Shown here in pieces: positions 9,170 to 22,021 of a stretch of DNA of 64,000 nt; position 1 is the stretch's first letter, and each line of letters opens with the position of its first letter. The DNA lies in NCBI RefSeq assembly GCF_017357825.1, contig NZ_CP046072.1:2699159-2763158 (forward strand), written 5' to 3'. The position numbers were made by a program, and so were the translations under genes. The stretch comes from Sulfurimonas aquatica. GTDB lineage: Bacteria > Campylobacterota > Campylobacteria > Campylobacterales > Sulfurimonadaceae. The notes below the pieces were generated by a model. That model did not search any database. It had not been told where the DNA came from and saw only the letters and a program-made list of their open reading frames with translations.

Positions 9170-10158
9170 TTTTCAACTCCTCCTAAATCTTTCATAATTC
9201 CAATAATCTCAACATCTAAGTCCATTGCGGATTTTATTTTATCTTTGTCCGTTATCTTCATAACATGTAACCAAGTCTCTAAACGTGGCATACCAACTAC
9301 CATCTTATTTGAGCCGGGCTTGATGTAAAAGTACATAGCACATGGAGCTAAAGCGCCAGCATCTGGACGACCCTTATTGAAAATACCATACGAGTATGTA
9401 AAGTGACAAAGACCATATACAAAAAACTGGTCATACTCTTCAAAATCCATTTCTAAATCTTCTTCATATGTAGATTTAAAGTTTTTGAATCCAGCGATAA
9501 TATATTTTTTTTCTTCAAATGCAGCTTCAAATTCCTCTTGAAATCCTTCAGCCCACTCTACGATATCACCTTCTCTATCTACTTCAAACTCAAAAGTCAT
9601 CATAGGTTTTGCAGGAAGTGTATCATACTCACTAATTACAACTTTACCCCCAAAAGTATCAGTAGTCCATTTATCTAATGGCTCATACATTTTAATATAT
9701 GCTTCTCTAACTGCTTTATCTTTTACGCCTGTAACATCTAGCATTAAAGCTGGGTCAAGGTGTCCAACATAAGTTTTATCTTCAGCTACATATTTATAAA
9801 TATGGTAGTTAAAAGGTTGAAAACCTGCTGCTTGTGGTGCTTTTTTCAAGATGTCATAAAGTGCTTTATCATTTGCAATTGAAAAGAAGCCAAGGTTATC
9901 TAAGTTTGTTGTCCAAGCCTTATCATAATCAGGGTCTTCAGGGTTACCATAACGCTTTGAATAAGCATCATTGATTTTTTCATGTGGATCAGAAACACCA
10001 AATCCAGTATCTTCATTTAAAGTTCCGCCAAGAACTAACTCTTCGAACTTATCTTCTATATCTCCAGGTACTACATTAAAACGTACTGCTGGCGCTGCAA
10101 ATGCAACTGAAGCCACTAGAGATAACGCAACTGTTGATTTTATCAGTTTATTTATCAT
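9166..10158 (-). CDS. Secreted protein of unknown function, co-encoded with FadL-like channel
   Basis: A 330-residue acidic protein with a signal peptide (KSTVALSLVASVAFA, then APAVRF). The C-terminal part (about 245-310) has YGLCHFTYSYGIFN, then LAPCAMYFYI and a MPRLETWL block. This is similar in rhythm to the proline/alanine strand of the two downstream paralogues, so the three may share a domain. Two cysteines (GLCHF and APCAM) lie in this region and might form a disulfide. It is separated from the fadL-like gene by 163 bases containing a 9-bp hairpin. Confidence 0.7.
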   Translation of the reverse strand: MINKLIKSTVALSLVASVAFAAPAVRFNVVPGDIEDKFEELVLGGTLNEDTGFGVSDPHEKINDAYSKRYGNPEDPDYDKAWTTNLDNLGFFSIANDKALYDILKKAPQAAGFQPFNYHIYKYVAEDKTYVGHLDPALMLDVTGVKDKAVREAYIKMYEPLDKWTTDTFGGKVVISEYDTLPAKPMMTFEFEVDREGDIVEWAEGFQEEFEAAFEEKKYIIAGFKNFKSTYEEDLEMDFEEYDQFFVYGLCHFTYSYGIFNKGRPDAGALAPCAMYFYIKPGSNKMVVGMPRLETWLHVMKITDKDKIKSAMDLDVEIIGIMKDLGGVEK

Positions 10159-10266
10159 TTTTATTTCCTTATTAAAGACAGATGGAATTATTTTATCATA
10201 ACTATTATGAGTTTTATATTTTATTATTCATCAAGTAGGTTTTTTTTTAATTTGTGTGAATAATAG

Positions 10267-10290
10267 GATGTCGCCAAGAGAGGCGACATC
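10267..10290. promoter_or_regulatory. Hairpin between fadL-like gene and downstream secreted genes
   Basis: GATGTCGCC and GGCGACATC pair perfectly (9 bp) around a 6-base loop, 32 bases after the fadL-like stop on the minus strand. No T run follows in the direction of transcription. It may therefore act as an mRNA-end stabiliser or partial terminator that lowers downstream expression. Confidence 0.5.
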
Positions 10291-10321
10291 AAAGTGTAAG
10301 AAGGTCTATTTAACTCTTAGA

Positions 10322-11761
10322 CTAGAATTTGTATGTCATTGCAATGTTAACACCCATTTGTGAGTGAGTAACATCTGCTGATGAAGCTGCAGTTTGCCCA
10401 GCTATTGCTCCCGCTAACATATCTGTAGGAGTTCCAGTATATGGTGTTGCACCACCAGCTAATTGATATGCTGCTCCTTCAGTAAGACCAGATGTATCAT
10501 AAGAAAGAGTAACTTCTGGTGCATATATGAATGCTGCATCTAGAGATAATGAATCTGAAAGATTTATACCACCACCAACTGTCATATGGCTTTCAACTAC
10601 ACCTGGGAAGCCTGAAAGATTAAAAAAGTTTTTAACAGCACCAACATAGTTTTCACCAGGTTGAGTAGTACCTTTTGCTCCATTTTGTTCTGTTATAGGA
10701 TTAGTTCCATGGTTATAACCAATACGAAATGCCCAGTTATTTTCTGCATATTCGTAACCAACTGCAATTACAGTTTGATCTTCCCAACCAAAGTCGCTGT
10801 ATCCAGCTGCATCACCCCAAGCTATTTGCTTATAATCTAATGCGATTGTGTTTCCATCAGTAGTGTAAGAAATACCTAAACCAATTTCAGCTGGTTGAGC
10901 AAGGTGATCCCCAGATGTAATTGCATCATTTACACCAAATATAGTAGTAGAAGCTGAAATTACATTTTCATATTCCATATCAATCTTAGACTTATATACA
11001 GCACCAAGTGTTAAACCATCAACACCGTCTACATCATATGCTAAACCAACTTCATAACCGAAGCTTGTATCATCAGCTAAAGGACTTTTTTGTGGTGCTG
11101 CAGGATTAAATGTATCATGAGCCATTTGAAGAGAACCATACTGAAGAATTGGTGTTACACCTAATGTCAATCCAGATGTTATATCAATAGCTAAAGGTGT
11201 AGCTACTTTTAAAAGTGCCAAGCTAGTGTACATAGAAAATGATCCATTTGTTTTACCTGTATAATCAGTTCCCATTCCAGCAGTACCAGTCATTGATACA
11301 CCCCATACAACACTATCGCTTATTCTGCTAGCAAATGCAATTTCAGGAATAATGCTGAAATTTGCTAAAGAGTCAGAAGATGTAATTGCTGCACTAGGAC
11401 CAGCAACTACATCGGCTGGGTTTCCAGTTGCAAATGCACTACCTGCAACTGGAGGAGTTGAAGTACCTTGGTAGCCATTTGCTCCAAAAGCTTGATTAAT
11501 ATTATCACCAGCATTAGAACCAAAAGCTACATTTGGCATAAAAAAAGTAACAGCACCAGTAACTTCCATATCTTTAACAGTAGAGATTAAAGCAGGATTT
11601 GCAAGGCCTGATTCAGCACCGAAAGATTTAGCAATACCAACTCCACCCATCGAACGTGATTTAGCACCTTGACCAATCATAACATCACCATTAGTTGCGA
11701 ATGCAGATGTTGAGCCTAAAGCTAATGCAGCTACTACTGCTAATTTAATCGTTTTTTTCAT
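10322..11761 (-). CDS. FadL/OmpP1/TodX-family outer-membrane channel
   Basis: A 14-strand barrel transporter family for hydrophobic molecules (fatty acids in E. coli, aromatic hydrocarbons in other bacteria). The 479-residue protein has a signal peptide ending AFA. The mature start NGDVMIGQGAKSRSMGGVG is the family hallmark (hatch N-terminus and KSRSMGG). The C-terminus ends in tyrosine-lysine-phenylalanine (AMTYKF), the terminal-aromatic signal for outer-membrane assembly. A strong Shine-Dalgarno GAGGAG precedes the start, suggesting high expression. In a sulfur oxidiser the substrate could be a hydrophobic sulfur species or a lipid; this is inference. Confidence 0.9.
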   Translation of the reverse strand: MKKTIKLAVVAALALGSTSAFATNGDVMIGQGAKSRSMGGVGIAKSFGAESGLANPALISTVKDMEVTGAVTFFMPNVAFGSNAGDNINQAFGANGYQGTSTPPVAGSAFATGNPADVVAGPSAAITSSDSLANFSIIPEIAFASRISDSVVWGVSMTGTAGMGTDYTGKTNGSFSMYTSLALLKVATPLAIDITSGLTLGVTPILQYGSLQMAHDTFNPAAPQKSPLADDTSFGYEVGLAYDVDGVDGLTLGAVYKSKIDMEYENVISASTTIFGVNDAITSGDHLAQPAEIGLGISYTTDGNTIALDYKQIAWGDAAGYSDFGWEDQTVIAVGYEYAENNWAFRIGYNHGTNPITEQNGAKGTTQPGENYVGAVKNFFNLSGFPGVVESHMTVGGGINLSDSLSLDAAFIYAPEVTLSYDTSGLTEGAAYQLAGGATPYTGTPTDMLAGAIAGQTAASSADVTHSQMGVNIAMTYKF

Positions 11762-11818
11762 TTTCTCTCCTCAGAGTAATTGTTTATCGAAATAGACTTT
11801 GCTATTTCTACTGCAGGT

Positions 11819-11824
11819 ATTATA
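11819..11824 (-). promoter_or_regulatory. -10 element of the fadL-like gene
   Basis: TATAAT on the minus strand, 58 bases upstream of the start. The implied leader of about 50 bases carries a 7-bp hairpin (GAAATAG with CTATTTC) before the GAGGAG ribosome site. Confidence 0.55.
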
Positions 11825-12304
11825 TGTGAGTTATTTTTAAACGAAACTTAAAATAATTTCATTAATGATAACTTTTACTTATATAGTTTATTTTTATAGA
11901 TTTATCTATTATAAAATAATATAAATATTATAAATATAACTCTTGATAGTAGTAAAAAAGGGCTTTAAAAGGGTATAAATAAATAAAAATAAATATATAA
12001 TAATTTATATAATTAAAATTATGCTTTATTATAAAATATCTTATATGTGAATATAAGTAACATTCTTAATTCATAAGCTCCTAAAACATTCTATTAATTA
12101 CTTTTGTACAGGGCAATATCATCTATATCATTAGCTTATAGGAAACAAAAATATAAAAAGTATAGGTGATGTTAATAATTGTATTGTATATAAAGAGTGT
12201 AAAGTAAATGTAAAATGGAATATTGATAAGAATAATATAAGCAAAAAAGGTTAAAGCCAATAAATAAAGTAATGATTAGAAGTAAAAAAGAAGAAATAAC
12301 GATT
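11825..12304. other. AT-rich gap between 5S rRNA and the fadL-like promoter
   Basis: About 480 bases of very AT-rich sequence with no open frame I would support. On the minus strand directly after 5S there is a pyrimidine-rich stretch (about 12282-12298) that could end rRNA transcription, but I see no strong hairpin with it. Confidence 0.5.
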
Positions 12305-12424
12305 AACTAGGCAGCGACCTACGTTTCCAATCCTGAAAGGATAAGTATTATCAGCGATGAGGGGCTTAGCTTCTGGGTTCGGAATGGAGCCAGGCGTTTC
12401 CCCCTCTCTATAGCCACCTAGACA
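12305..12424 (-). rRNA. rrf: 5S ribosomal RNA
   Basis: On the minus strand the sequence has the invariant CATTCCGAACCCAGAAG loop and ends GTAGGTCGCTGCCTAG. Its 5' and 3' ends pair (CTAGG with CCTAG). Ends are estimated to within a few bases. It lies last in the rRNA operon. Confidence 0.92.
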
Positions 12425-12532
12425 ATCAAAGCTAAAGACATCATCTGTACTCCACTTACGCTTTAGCGACGGGAGTATCGGCATTTAGTGCCAGATGTTC
12501 TTAACTTTGACTGTAAAAGTCAGTTAAAAGGG

Positions 12533-12556
12533 TAAATTGTAATTGTTAAAGTCAAC
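12533..12556 (-). other. 3' arm of the 23S rRNA processing stem
   Basis: This 24-base segment pairs with 15655-15678 on the other side of the 23S gene (about 22 of 24 positions). Such stems flanking 23S are the usual RNase III cleavage substrate in the precursor. Confidence 0.75.
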
Positions 12557-12659
12557 AGAGCTAAATGCTCTAACTAAATAACTAATTCAGATATTCTATA
12601 TTAATGTAATTGTTTACACTAAATAAGGTAGTGAACGAATTGTGTTCATTTAAGAACTT

Positions 12660-15552
<2,893 letters not shown>

Positions 15553-15654
15553 ATTTGCGTTCACTACCTTATTTAATGTATCTCTACACTTCAATAAGAT
15601 GAATGATCTGTTTATTGTAGTTATTTAGTTTAATTATATTTCTATAATTAAGTT

Positions 15655-15678
15655 GTTGACTTTAACAATTGTAATTTA
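15655..15678 (-). other. 5' arm of the 23S rRNA processing stem
   Basis: Partner of 12533-12556. GTTGACTTTAACAATTG and its complement lie about 110-130 bases outside each end of 23S. Confidence 0.75.
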
Positions 15679-15748
15679 ATGAACTTTTTGGTTTAAAAAC
15701 CAAATATAAACTTTCTATTTAAAAGCTTATATTTAATTTTAAAACTTG

Positions 15749-15831
15749 TTTTTGTGCTAGTTGTGCTTTAAAAGGTGACGAAGCATCCTTGAGGATGTGA
15801 GTTAACTTTTAAAGTGCAAATAGTGCAAAAA
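15749..15831. other. Extra long stem in the tRNA-Ile/23S spacer
   Basis: The arms 15749-15774 and 15806-15831 pair at 21 of 26 positions, most mismatches being G-U compatible. A small inner hairpin (CATCC, TTGA, GGATG) sits in the loop. It abuts the tRNA 3' end (15833) and probably marks a processing site separating tRNA-Ile from 23S. Confidence 0.55.
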
Positions 15832-15832
15832 A

Positions 15833-15909
15833 TGGTGGGCCTACCAGGACTTGAACCTGGGACCTCACCCTTATCAGGGGTGCACTCTAACCAGCTGAGC
15901 TATAGGCCC
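15833..15909 (-). tRNA. ileT: tRNA-Ile (anticodon GAT), in the 16S-23S spacer
   Basis: Minus-strand sequence starts GGGCCTATAGCTCAGC and ends GGCCCACCA, with encoded CCA. The anticodon loop is CTGATAA. All four stems close. It is the only tRNA in the spacer; the tRNA-Ala usually next to it was searched for and not found. Confidence 0.95.
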
Positions 15910-16029
15910 TAAAGTGTCTATTAATAGTCCGATTAAGGAATGAAATCCCTTTATCTCGCTTGGACCGCTGTGGTCACTAAAGCTTAACTCTAAAGAGTTA
16001 GAATACTAATTTCTATTTCAAATGAACAT

Positions 16030-16053
16030 AGATCACTGAAGACTAAGCAAGTA
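16030..16053 (-). other. 3' arm of the 16S rRNA processing stem
   Basis: Pairs with 17929-17952 upstream of 16S, with only two mismatches over 24 bases, forming the precursor stem expected for RNase III. Confidence 0.75.
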
Positions 16054-16129
16054 GAAGAACTAAATAATAACATCTCTCGTGAGATTTTCTTTGTAAGATA
16101 AACAATCGAATGTTTACTCTTTACTCTAG

Positions 16130-17643
<1,514 letters not shown>

Positions 17644-17928
17644 TGTTGTCCGAAGACTTGATTATGTAAAGATCACATTGCTGTGATTATTTACTGATCT
17701 TTTGCCCAAGAATTAAATTCATTGGCTTTGTTTTTACTCGTACTAATCTGCTTAAAGAATTAGTCAGAGCTTCTAATACTAGTTAAAGTATTAAAGTATA
17801 GTTATCTACACTATTGGGAAACCATAAAAGCTATAAAACTAATGTGGATTTCAAAATAGAATAGACGGTTGTTGTTATATTAGTTATTTCTAAGTAATAC
17901 CAACTGATTCGTTAAAATCTAGTCTTCT

Positions 17929-17952
17929 TACTTGCTTAGTTTTCAATGATCT
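17929..17952 (-). other. 5' arm of the 16S rRNA processing stem
   Basis: Partner of 16030-16053 (TACTTGCTTAGTTTTCAATG region), located about 285 bases upstream of mature 16S in the leader. Confidence 0.75.
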
Positions 17953-18030
17953 TCAAACAATCTCTTAACTCTTCAACATGAAGTGTTCGTATCCTCGTTT
18001 TAAACAAGGTGTCTCTGTTTGTGGATGGGA

Positions 18031-18059
18031 ATTATAGGAGATTAAACCTTTAATGTCAA
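18031..18059 (-). promoter_or_regulatory. rRNA operon promoter, consensus sigma70
   Basis: On the minus strand TTGACA (18059-18054) and TATAAT (18036-18031) are separated by exactly 17 bases, both matching the consensus fully. This is unusual in a phylum whose promoters mostly lack a -35 box. An AT-rich inverted repeat (AAAAGAAT with ATTCTTTT, 18069-18090) lies about 10 bases upstream and may act as an UP element or terminate transcription entering the operon. Confidence 0.85.
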
Positions 18060-18249
18060 TAGTAATCTAAAAGAATTTATATATTCTTTTTTGGATGTTT
18101 CATTTAGGGGTAATAATGTTATTAATCATTTATGAATATAGAAACTCTATTATATGTAAGTCATTATGTGTTGCTATTGATTTACTCTTTACATATATTA
18201 TTCTATAAATTAATGGTGTCTTCTATAGACACTTATAAAGGAATTAATT

Positions 18250-18948
18250 ATGGGATTATATGATCGTGATTATGCAAGAGGCAACTCGTTTACTTCTGGT
18301 GTACAAAGTCGTGATGATTCACAAATAGTATCGTTTGTTAAAGAAACATACAAACTATTTGCTGCTTCTATGATGGCTGGTGCCGTTGGTGCTTATGTTG
18401 GTGTTCCTTTAGCTGGAACCATAGCAGCTTATTTTTGGCCGCTATTTGCTTTAGAAATTGGACTATTAATAGGCTTACAGTTTGTTAAACATAAACAAGG
18501 GATAAACCTTATGGTTATGTTTGGTTTTGTTTTTATGACAGGACTAATGCTTGCTCCTTTGCTTGCTCGTACACTTGGAATGAGTGGAGGTGCTAGTATT
18601 ATTGGTAATGCGTTTGCTATGACTTCTGTCGTTTTTGGTGCTATGAGCTTTTATGCTATAAAAACTACTAAAGATTTTACAAGCTATGGAAAACCATTAA
18701 TGATTGCTCTTTTTGTAATCATCGGTTTTTCTATTCTTAATATCTTTATTGGTAACCCAATGCTTCATGTTATTATCTCTGGAGCTGTTGTTGTACTTTT
18801 TAGTATCTTAGTTATCTATGATACACAAAATATTATGAGAGGTGCTTATGAAACACCTATTGATGGAGCTATTGCTCTTTATTTAGATTTTTTAAATATC
18901 TTTACTGCGTTATTACAACTATTTGGTATCTTTGGTAGTGACGACTAA
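18250..18948 (+). CDS. Bax inhibitor-1/YccA family inner-membrane protein
   Basis: A 232-residue polytopic protein with about seven hydrophobic segments and a short charged N-terminus (DRDYARGNSF). The C-terminal IYDTQNIMRG and final DFLNIFTALLQLFG are typical of the BI-1/TMBIM family, whose bacterial members are calcium-leak channels or FtsH partners. Here the exact role is unknown. The start has an AAAGGAAT ribosome site; a 6-bp hairpin (GTGTCT with AGACAC) lies in the leader at 18216-18232. The 3' end overlaps the next gene. Confidence 0.9.
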   Translation: MGLYDRDYARGNSFTSGVQSRDDSQIVSFVKETYKLFAASMMAGAVGAYVGVPLAGTIAAYFWPLFALEIGLLIGLQFVKHKQGINLMVMFGFVFMTGLMLAPLLARTLGMSGGASIIGNAFAMTSVVFGAMSFYAIKTTKDFTSYGKPLMIALFVIIGFSILNIFIGNPMLHVIISGAVVVLFSILVIYDTQNIMRGAYETPIDGAIALYLDFLNIFTALLQLFGIFGSDD

Positions 18949-19348
18949 TTCGCTCTCACCCGAACTCTTTCGGGTGGTAGATGCAAACCTTAACCGCTTA
19001 AAAGAAGGCATACGTGTCGTCGAAGACATCATGCGTTACCGAGACAACAACAAAGAGCTCTCATCAAAACTCAAATCACTCAGACACAAAGCAAGAGTAA
19101 AAGAGACAAAAGAGCTTCTTATGCATAGAGATAGCATTAATGACGTACTTCGTGCTTCTATGCAAAGTGAACTTAACCGTAGCGATGTGTCAAGTATACT
19201 AACAGCTAACTTTAAACGCGGACAAGAGTCTGCAAGAGTATTAGAAGAGCTTTATAAACTTGAAAACATAGAATATAGTGAAAACTTCAAATATATACGC
19301 TACGAACTTTACAATCTAGAAAAAGAGATACTTCTCCAAGAAAAATAA
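18938..19348 (+). CDS. ThiD2-like protein (thiamine-phosphate synthase N-terminal-type domain)
   Basis: Residues FRVVDANLNRLKEGIRVVED match the conserved opening of the domain fused in front of ThiE in some bacteria. That domain is described as the ThiD2 type of hydroxymethylpyrimidine-phosphate kinase. Here it stands alone, all-helical, about 136 residues. The gene overlaps the end of the BI-1 gene. No ATG is available, so the start is a GTG (18938) or a TTG upstream (18923 or 18932). The enzymatic role is inferred from family; no thiamine genes are adjacent. Confidence 0.65.
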   Translation: MTTNSLSPELFRVVDANLNRLKEGIRVVEDIMRYRDNNKELSSKLKSLRHKARVKETKELLMHRDSINDVLRASMQSELNRSDVSSILTANFKRGQESARVLEELYKLENIEYSENFKYIRYELYNLEKEILLQEK

Positions 19349-19462
19349 TAAACTCTAAATATATTATAAGATTACATTAATAAGTATTTCTTATATATAT
19401 TTCACAATTTCTTCATCTTAAGTTGATACAATTAAAACTGAATTTTTACTAAAGGAAATTGT

Positions 19463-21322
19463 ATGCAAAAGTTTATTAAGGTTTTAACATCTCTCATTGC
19501 CCTATTTGGGTTAACATTATCCGCTGAAAACACAAGTTTTACAACTGCTCACTTTAACGGGTCTGGAACTTGTGTGCAATGTCATGATGGTTTAAGTGAC
19601 AGCATAGGAGAAGATGTTTCAATTGTAAAAGAGTGGAGCTCTTCAATGATGGCAAACGCCACTAAAGATCCACTATGGAAAGCAAAAGTAAGAACTGAGA
19701 TAAACAGAAACCCTCAGCTTGAGAGCATAATCAATGATAAGTGTACAAAATGTCATGCGCCAATGGCAAATACAGAAGCACACGCTGATGGTAACACTGT
19801 AAAACTCTTTGATGACGGTTTTTTAAATCCAAATAATCAGTATCATGATGCGGCCATGAATGGCGTTAGCTGTACGTTATGCCACCAAGTCAGTGACAAT
19901 GGAAAATTAGGAACGCTTGCCGGCACGTCTGGAAAATATGAAGTAAATGAAAATAGAATCATTTATGGCCCATATGACAATGTCAACGCAGGACCAATGA
20001 GAAATAATGTAAACTACAATATTCAATTTAGCTCACATATAAAAGATTCGAAAATGTGTGCAACATGTCATAATCTAAAAACTCCATACGTAGATGAAAA
20101 TGGGAATATTTTAAGTACTACTCCTGAGAGCGAATTTGCTGAGCAGATGCCGTATAGTGAGTGGGAACATAGTGATTATAAAGATACGAAAAGCTGTCAA
20201 GATTGTCACATGCAAAGAACCGATGGCGTTAAAATATCTACTAGACCTCGTAATCTTCCAAGAAGAGATGGTTTTGCGCGACATGTATTTATTGGTGCAA
20301 ATAAAACAATGTTAAGCATCCTTAATGATAACAAAACGGCACTTGGCGTTAACTCTAATAACTTTGAAGCTACGTTAGCAAAAACAGAGACTATGCTAAG
20401 AGGATCTGCTTCTCTTGAAATTGTAAATGAGTCCTTAGCCAATGGAGAACTTGAAGTTACATACAAAGTAAATAGTGCAACTGGGCATAAATTACCTACA
20501 AGTTTTCCATCTCGTCGCGTTTTCTTGCATACAACTGTAAAAGACAGCCAAGGCAATATAGTTTTTGAATCTGGTAAAGTAAATGCCAATGGAAGTATTG
20601 TAGGAGCTGATTCAGACATAGACAATACTACGTTTGAGCCTCACTATGACCTGATTACATCAGAGGATCAAGTACAAATCTATGAGACTATAATGGCAGA
20701 TAACTTAAACAATGTTACATATACGCTTCTTCGTGCATTAGATTATAAAAAAGACAACAGACTTTTACCAACTGGTTTTGATAAAACGACTGCTATTAAC
20801 GATGTAAAAGTTGCTGGTGGCGCTTACAATGATGCAAACTTCGTTGGGGGAAGTGATACAATTACTTATAGAGTGGCTAATTTAGGTGACACTGCATACA
20901 GTGTTGAAACTGAGCTACTCTACCAAACTGTAGGGTTTAACTTTGCGACAGATCTGTTTTCTGATAATTCTAGCGAAGTAGCGGAATTTGAAAGTATGTA
21001 CAATGCATCCAATATGAAAACATCTCAGATTGGGGCTGTGTCAACAACTTTAACGCAAAATGGCGGAGTTACACCACCTCCACCAGCACCAATGGCATGT
21101 AACGATGGGCTAGACAATGATGGTGACGGACTTGTTGATTTAAATGATCCAGGATGTACTGATATCAACGATAATGACGAGTTTAATGAAATCATACCAC
21201 CAACGCCTACATTTGAGTGTAACGATGGAATCGATAACGATGGTGATGGTAGAATCGATATGGCGGATAGTGGATGTAGCAGTCCCGAAGATAACACTGA
21301 GTTTAGAAGAGGAAGACGTTAA
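19463..21322 (+). CDS. Secreted pentahaem cytochrome c with C-terminal calcium-binding-type repeats
   Basis: A 619-residue protein with a signal peptide (KVLTSLIALFGLTLSA). Five CxxCH haem sites are visible: CVQCH, CTKCH, CTLCH, CATCH and CQDCH, all in the first 260 residues. A beta-rich middle region follows, then a proline-rich linker (GGVTPPPPAP) and two tandem 29-residue repeats of the form CNDGxDNDGDGxxDxxDxGC (about 546-574 and 586-614). The repeats resemble calcium-binding thrombospondin type 3 loops. The chain ends RRGRR. A periplasmic or surface electron-transfer role is likely; the partner is unknown. Confidence 0.85.
   Translation: MQKFIKVLTSLIALFGLTLSAENTSFTTAHFNGSGTCVQCHDGLSDSIGEDVSIVKEWSSSMMANATKDPLWKAKVRTEINRNPQLESIINDKCTKCHAPMANTEAHADGNTVKLFDDGFLNPNNQYHDAAMNGVSCTLCHQVSDNGKLGTLAGTSGKYEVNENRIIYGPYDNVNAGPMRNNVNYNIQFSSHIKDSKMCATCHNLKTPYVDENGNILSTTPESEFAEQMPYSEWEHSDYKDTKSCQDCHMQRTDGVKISTRPRNLPRRDGFARHVFIGANKTMLSILNDNKTALGVNSNNFEATLAKTETMLRGSASLEIVNESLANGELEVTYKVNSATGHKLPTSFPSRRVFLHTTVKDSQGNIVFESGKVNANGSIVGADSDIDNTTFEPHYDLITSEDQVQIYETIMADNLNNVTYTLLRALDYKKDNRLLPTGFDKTTAINDVKVAGGAYNDANFVGGSDTITYRVANLGDTAYSVETELLYQTVGFNFATDLFSDNSSEVAEFESMYNASNMKTSQIGAVSTTLTQNGGVTPPPPAPMACNDGLDNDGDGLVDLNDPGCTDINDNDEFNEIIPPTPTFECNDGIDNDGDGRIDMADSGCSSPEDNTEFRRGRR
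21148..21309 (+). repeat. Two tandem DxDxDG calcium-loop repeats within the cytochrome gene
   Basis: Coding repeats of about 87 bases each, separated by about 33 bases. Both begin TGTAACGATGG and contain an aspartate-rich GATGGTGA core. The first copy in fact begins slightly upstream, near 21098; the range given is approximate. DNA similarity is high at the start of each copy, suggesting relatively recent duplication. Confidence 0.5.
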
Positions 21323-21330
21323 ACTCAAAG

Positions 21331-21358
21331 GTAGCTTTTATGAATAAATAAAAGCTAC
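21331..21358. terminator. Bidirectional terminator hairpin between cytochrome and bioC-like gene
   Basis: GTAGCTTTTAT pairs perfectly with ATAAAAGCTAC (11 bp) around GAATAA, nine bases after the cytochrome stop. It overlaps the last codons of the convergent methyltransferase gene. Confidence 0.7.
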
Positions 21359-22021
21359 TTCAAACTCTAAATAACCCAAGGGGTATTCGCTCATAAGTTT
21401 TTTCATCTCTTTGTAGCTGAGTAGATTTCTAGAGCCACTTACCCCACTGCGTTTAATATATACAAACATATCTCTCACGCTCTCAAAATCTAGTCTATAC
21501 TTTAAAACTTCAAACTGAGCGTTAAAGTACTTTTTCTGAAGCTTTTCTATCTCTTGAGCGGAACGAAGAAGAGGCTTGATAGACGCTGTTTCATTAAGCG
21601 TCTTAAAAGTTCCCGAGGTAAAAAGAGCTAAAGACATAGGGGCCTTTAACTTTGAGATAGACTCAAATACGCTTTCTAGGTTTACTGCCCACTGTAATGA
21701 AGATGCTGAGAGGATATAATCATATTCACGTGTTTGCAAGTTCTCAAACAGTAAAGAATCGTTAAAATTTCCATTAATGCACTCTATTTTTTCTGATTTA
21801 GGATGCAGCTCAAGCATTCCTGGCGCAAAATCCACACCAGTAAAATTCTCATAATTCCAATTTATACTCTTACAGAGCACTCCACTGCCACACCCTAAAT
21901 CTAAAATATGTTTAGGATGAGACTTAACAAGCGAAAGTAATTTCTCTGCAACAAGCTTTTGAACTGTATTATGCTCCTCATAATGAGTAGCGTGTTTTGA
22001 GAACTCTTTGCTAATTTTCAT
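21338..22021 (-). CDS. bioC: BioC-like malonyl-ACP O-methyltransferase
   Basis: Class I SAM-dependent methyltransferase. The opening FSKHATHYEEHNTVQKLVAE matches BioC, and ILDLGCGSG (about 40-48) is the SAM motif. SASSLQWA and the later FKTLNE match the BioC pattern, which methylates malonyl-ACP to start pimelate synthesis for biotin. At 227 residues it is a short member. It overlaps the znuB-like gene by 4 bases, which is an odd partner. No other biotin gene lies in the window, so a different substrate is possible. Confidence 0.7.
   Translation of the reverse strand: MKISKEFSKHATHYEEHNTVQKLVAEKLLSLVKSHPKHILDLGCGSGVLCKSINWNYENFTGVDFAPGMLELHPKSEKIECINGNFNDSLLFENLQTREYDYILSASSLQWAVNLESVFESISKLKAPMSLALFTSGTFKTLNETASIKPLLRSAQEIEKLQKKYFNAQFEVLKYRLDFESVRDMFVYIKRSGVSGSRNLLSYKEMKKLMSEYPLGYLEFEVAFIYS

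Noticed and set aside
10253..10264. TTATTCACA on the minus strand as a DnaA box
   Set aside because: A single 9-mer match in AT-rich sequence is expected by chance and has no companion sites.
15910..16129. tRNA-Ala in the rRNA spacer
   Set aside because: Searched for its acceptor and T-arm sequences on both strands and found none.
20206..20625. 139-codon antisense open frame in the cytochrome gene
   Set aside because: Shadow of a strongly supported gene; no independent signals.
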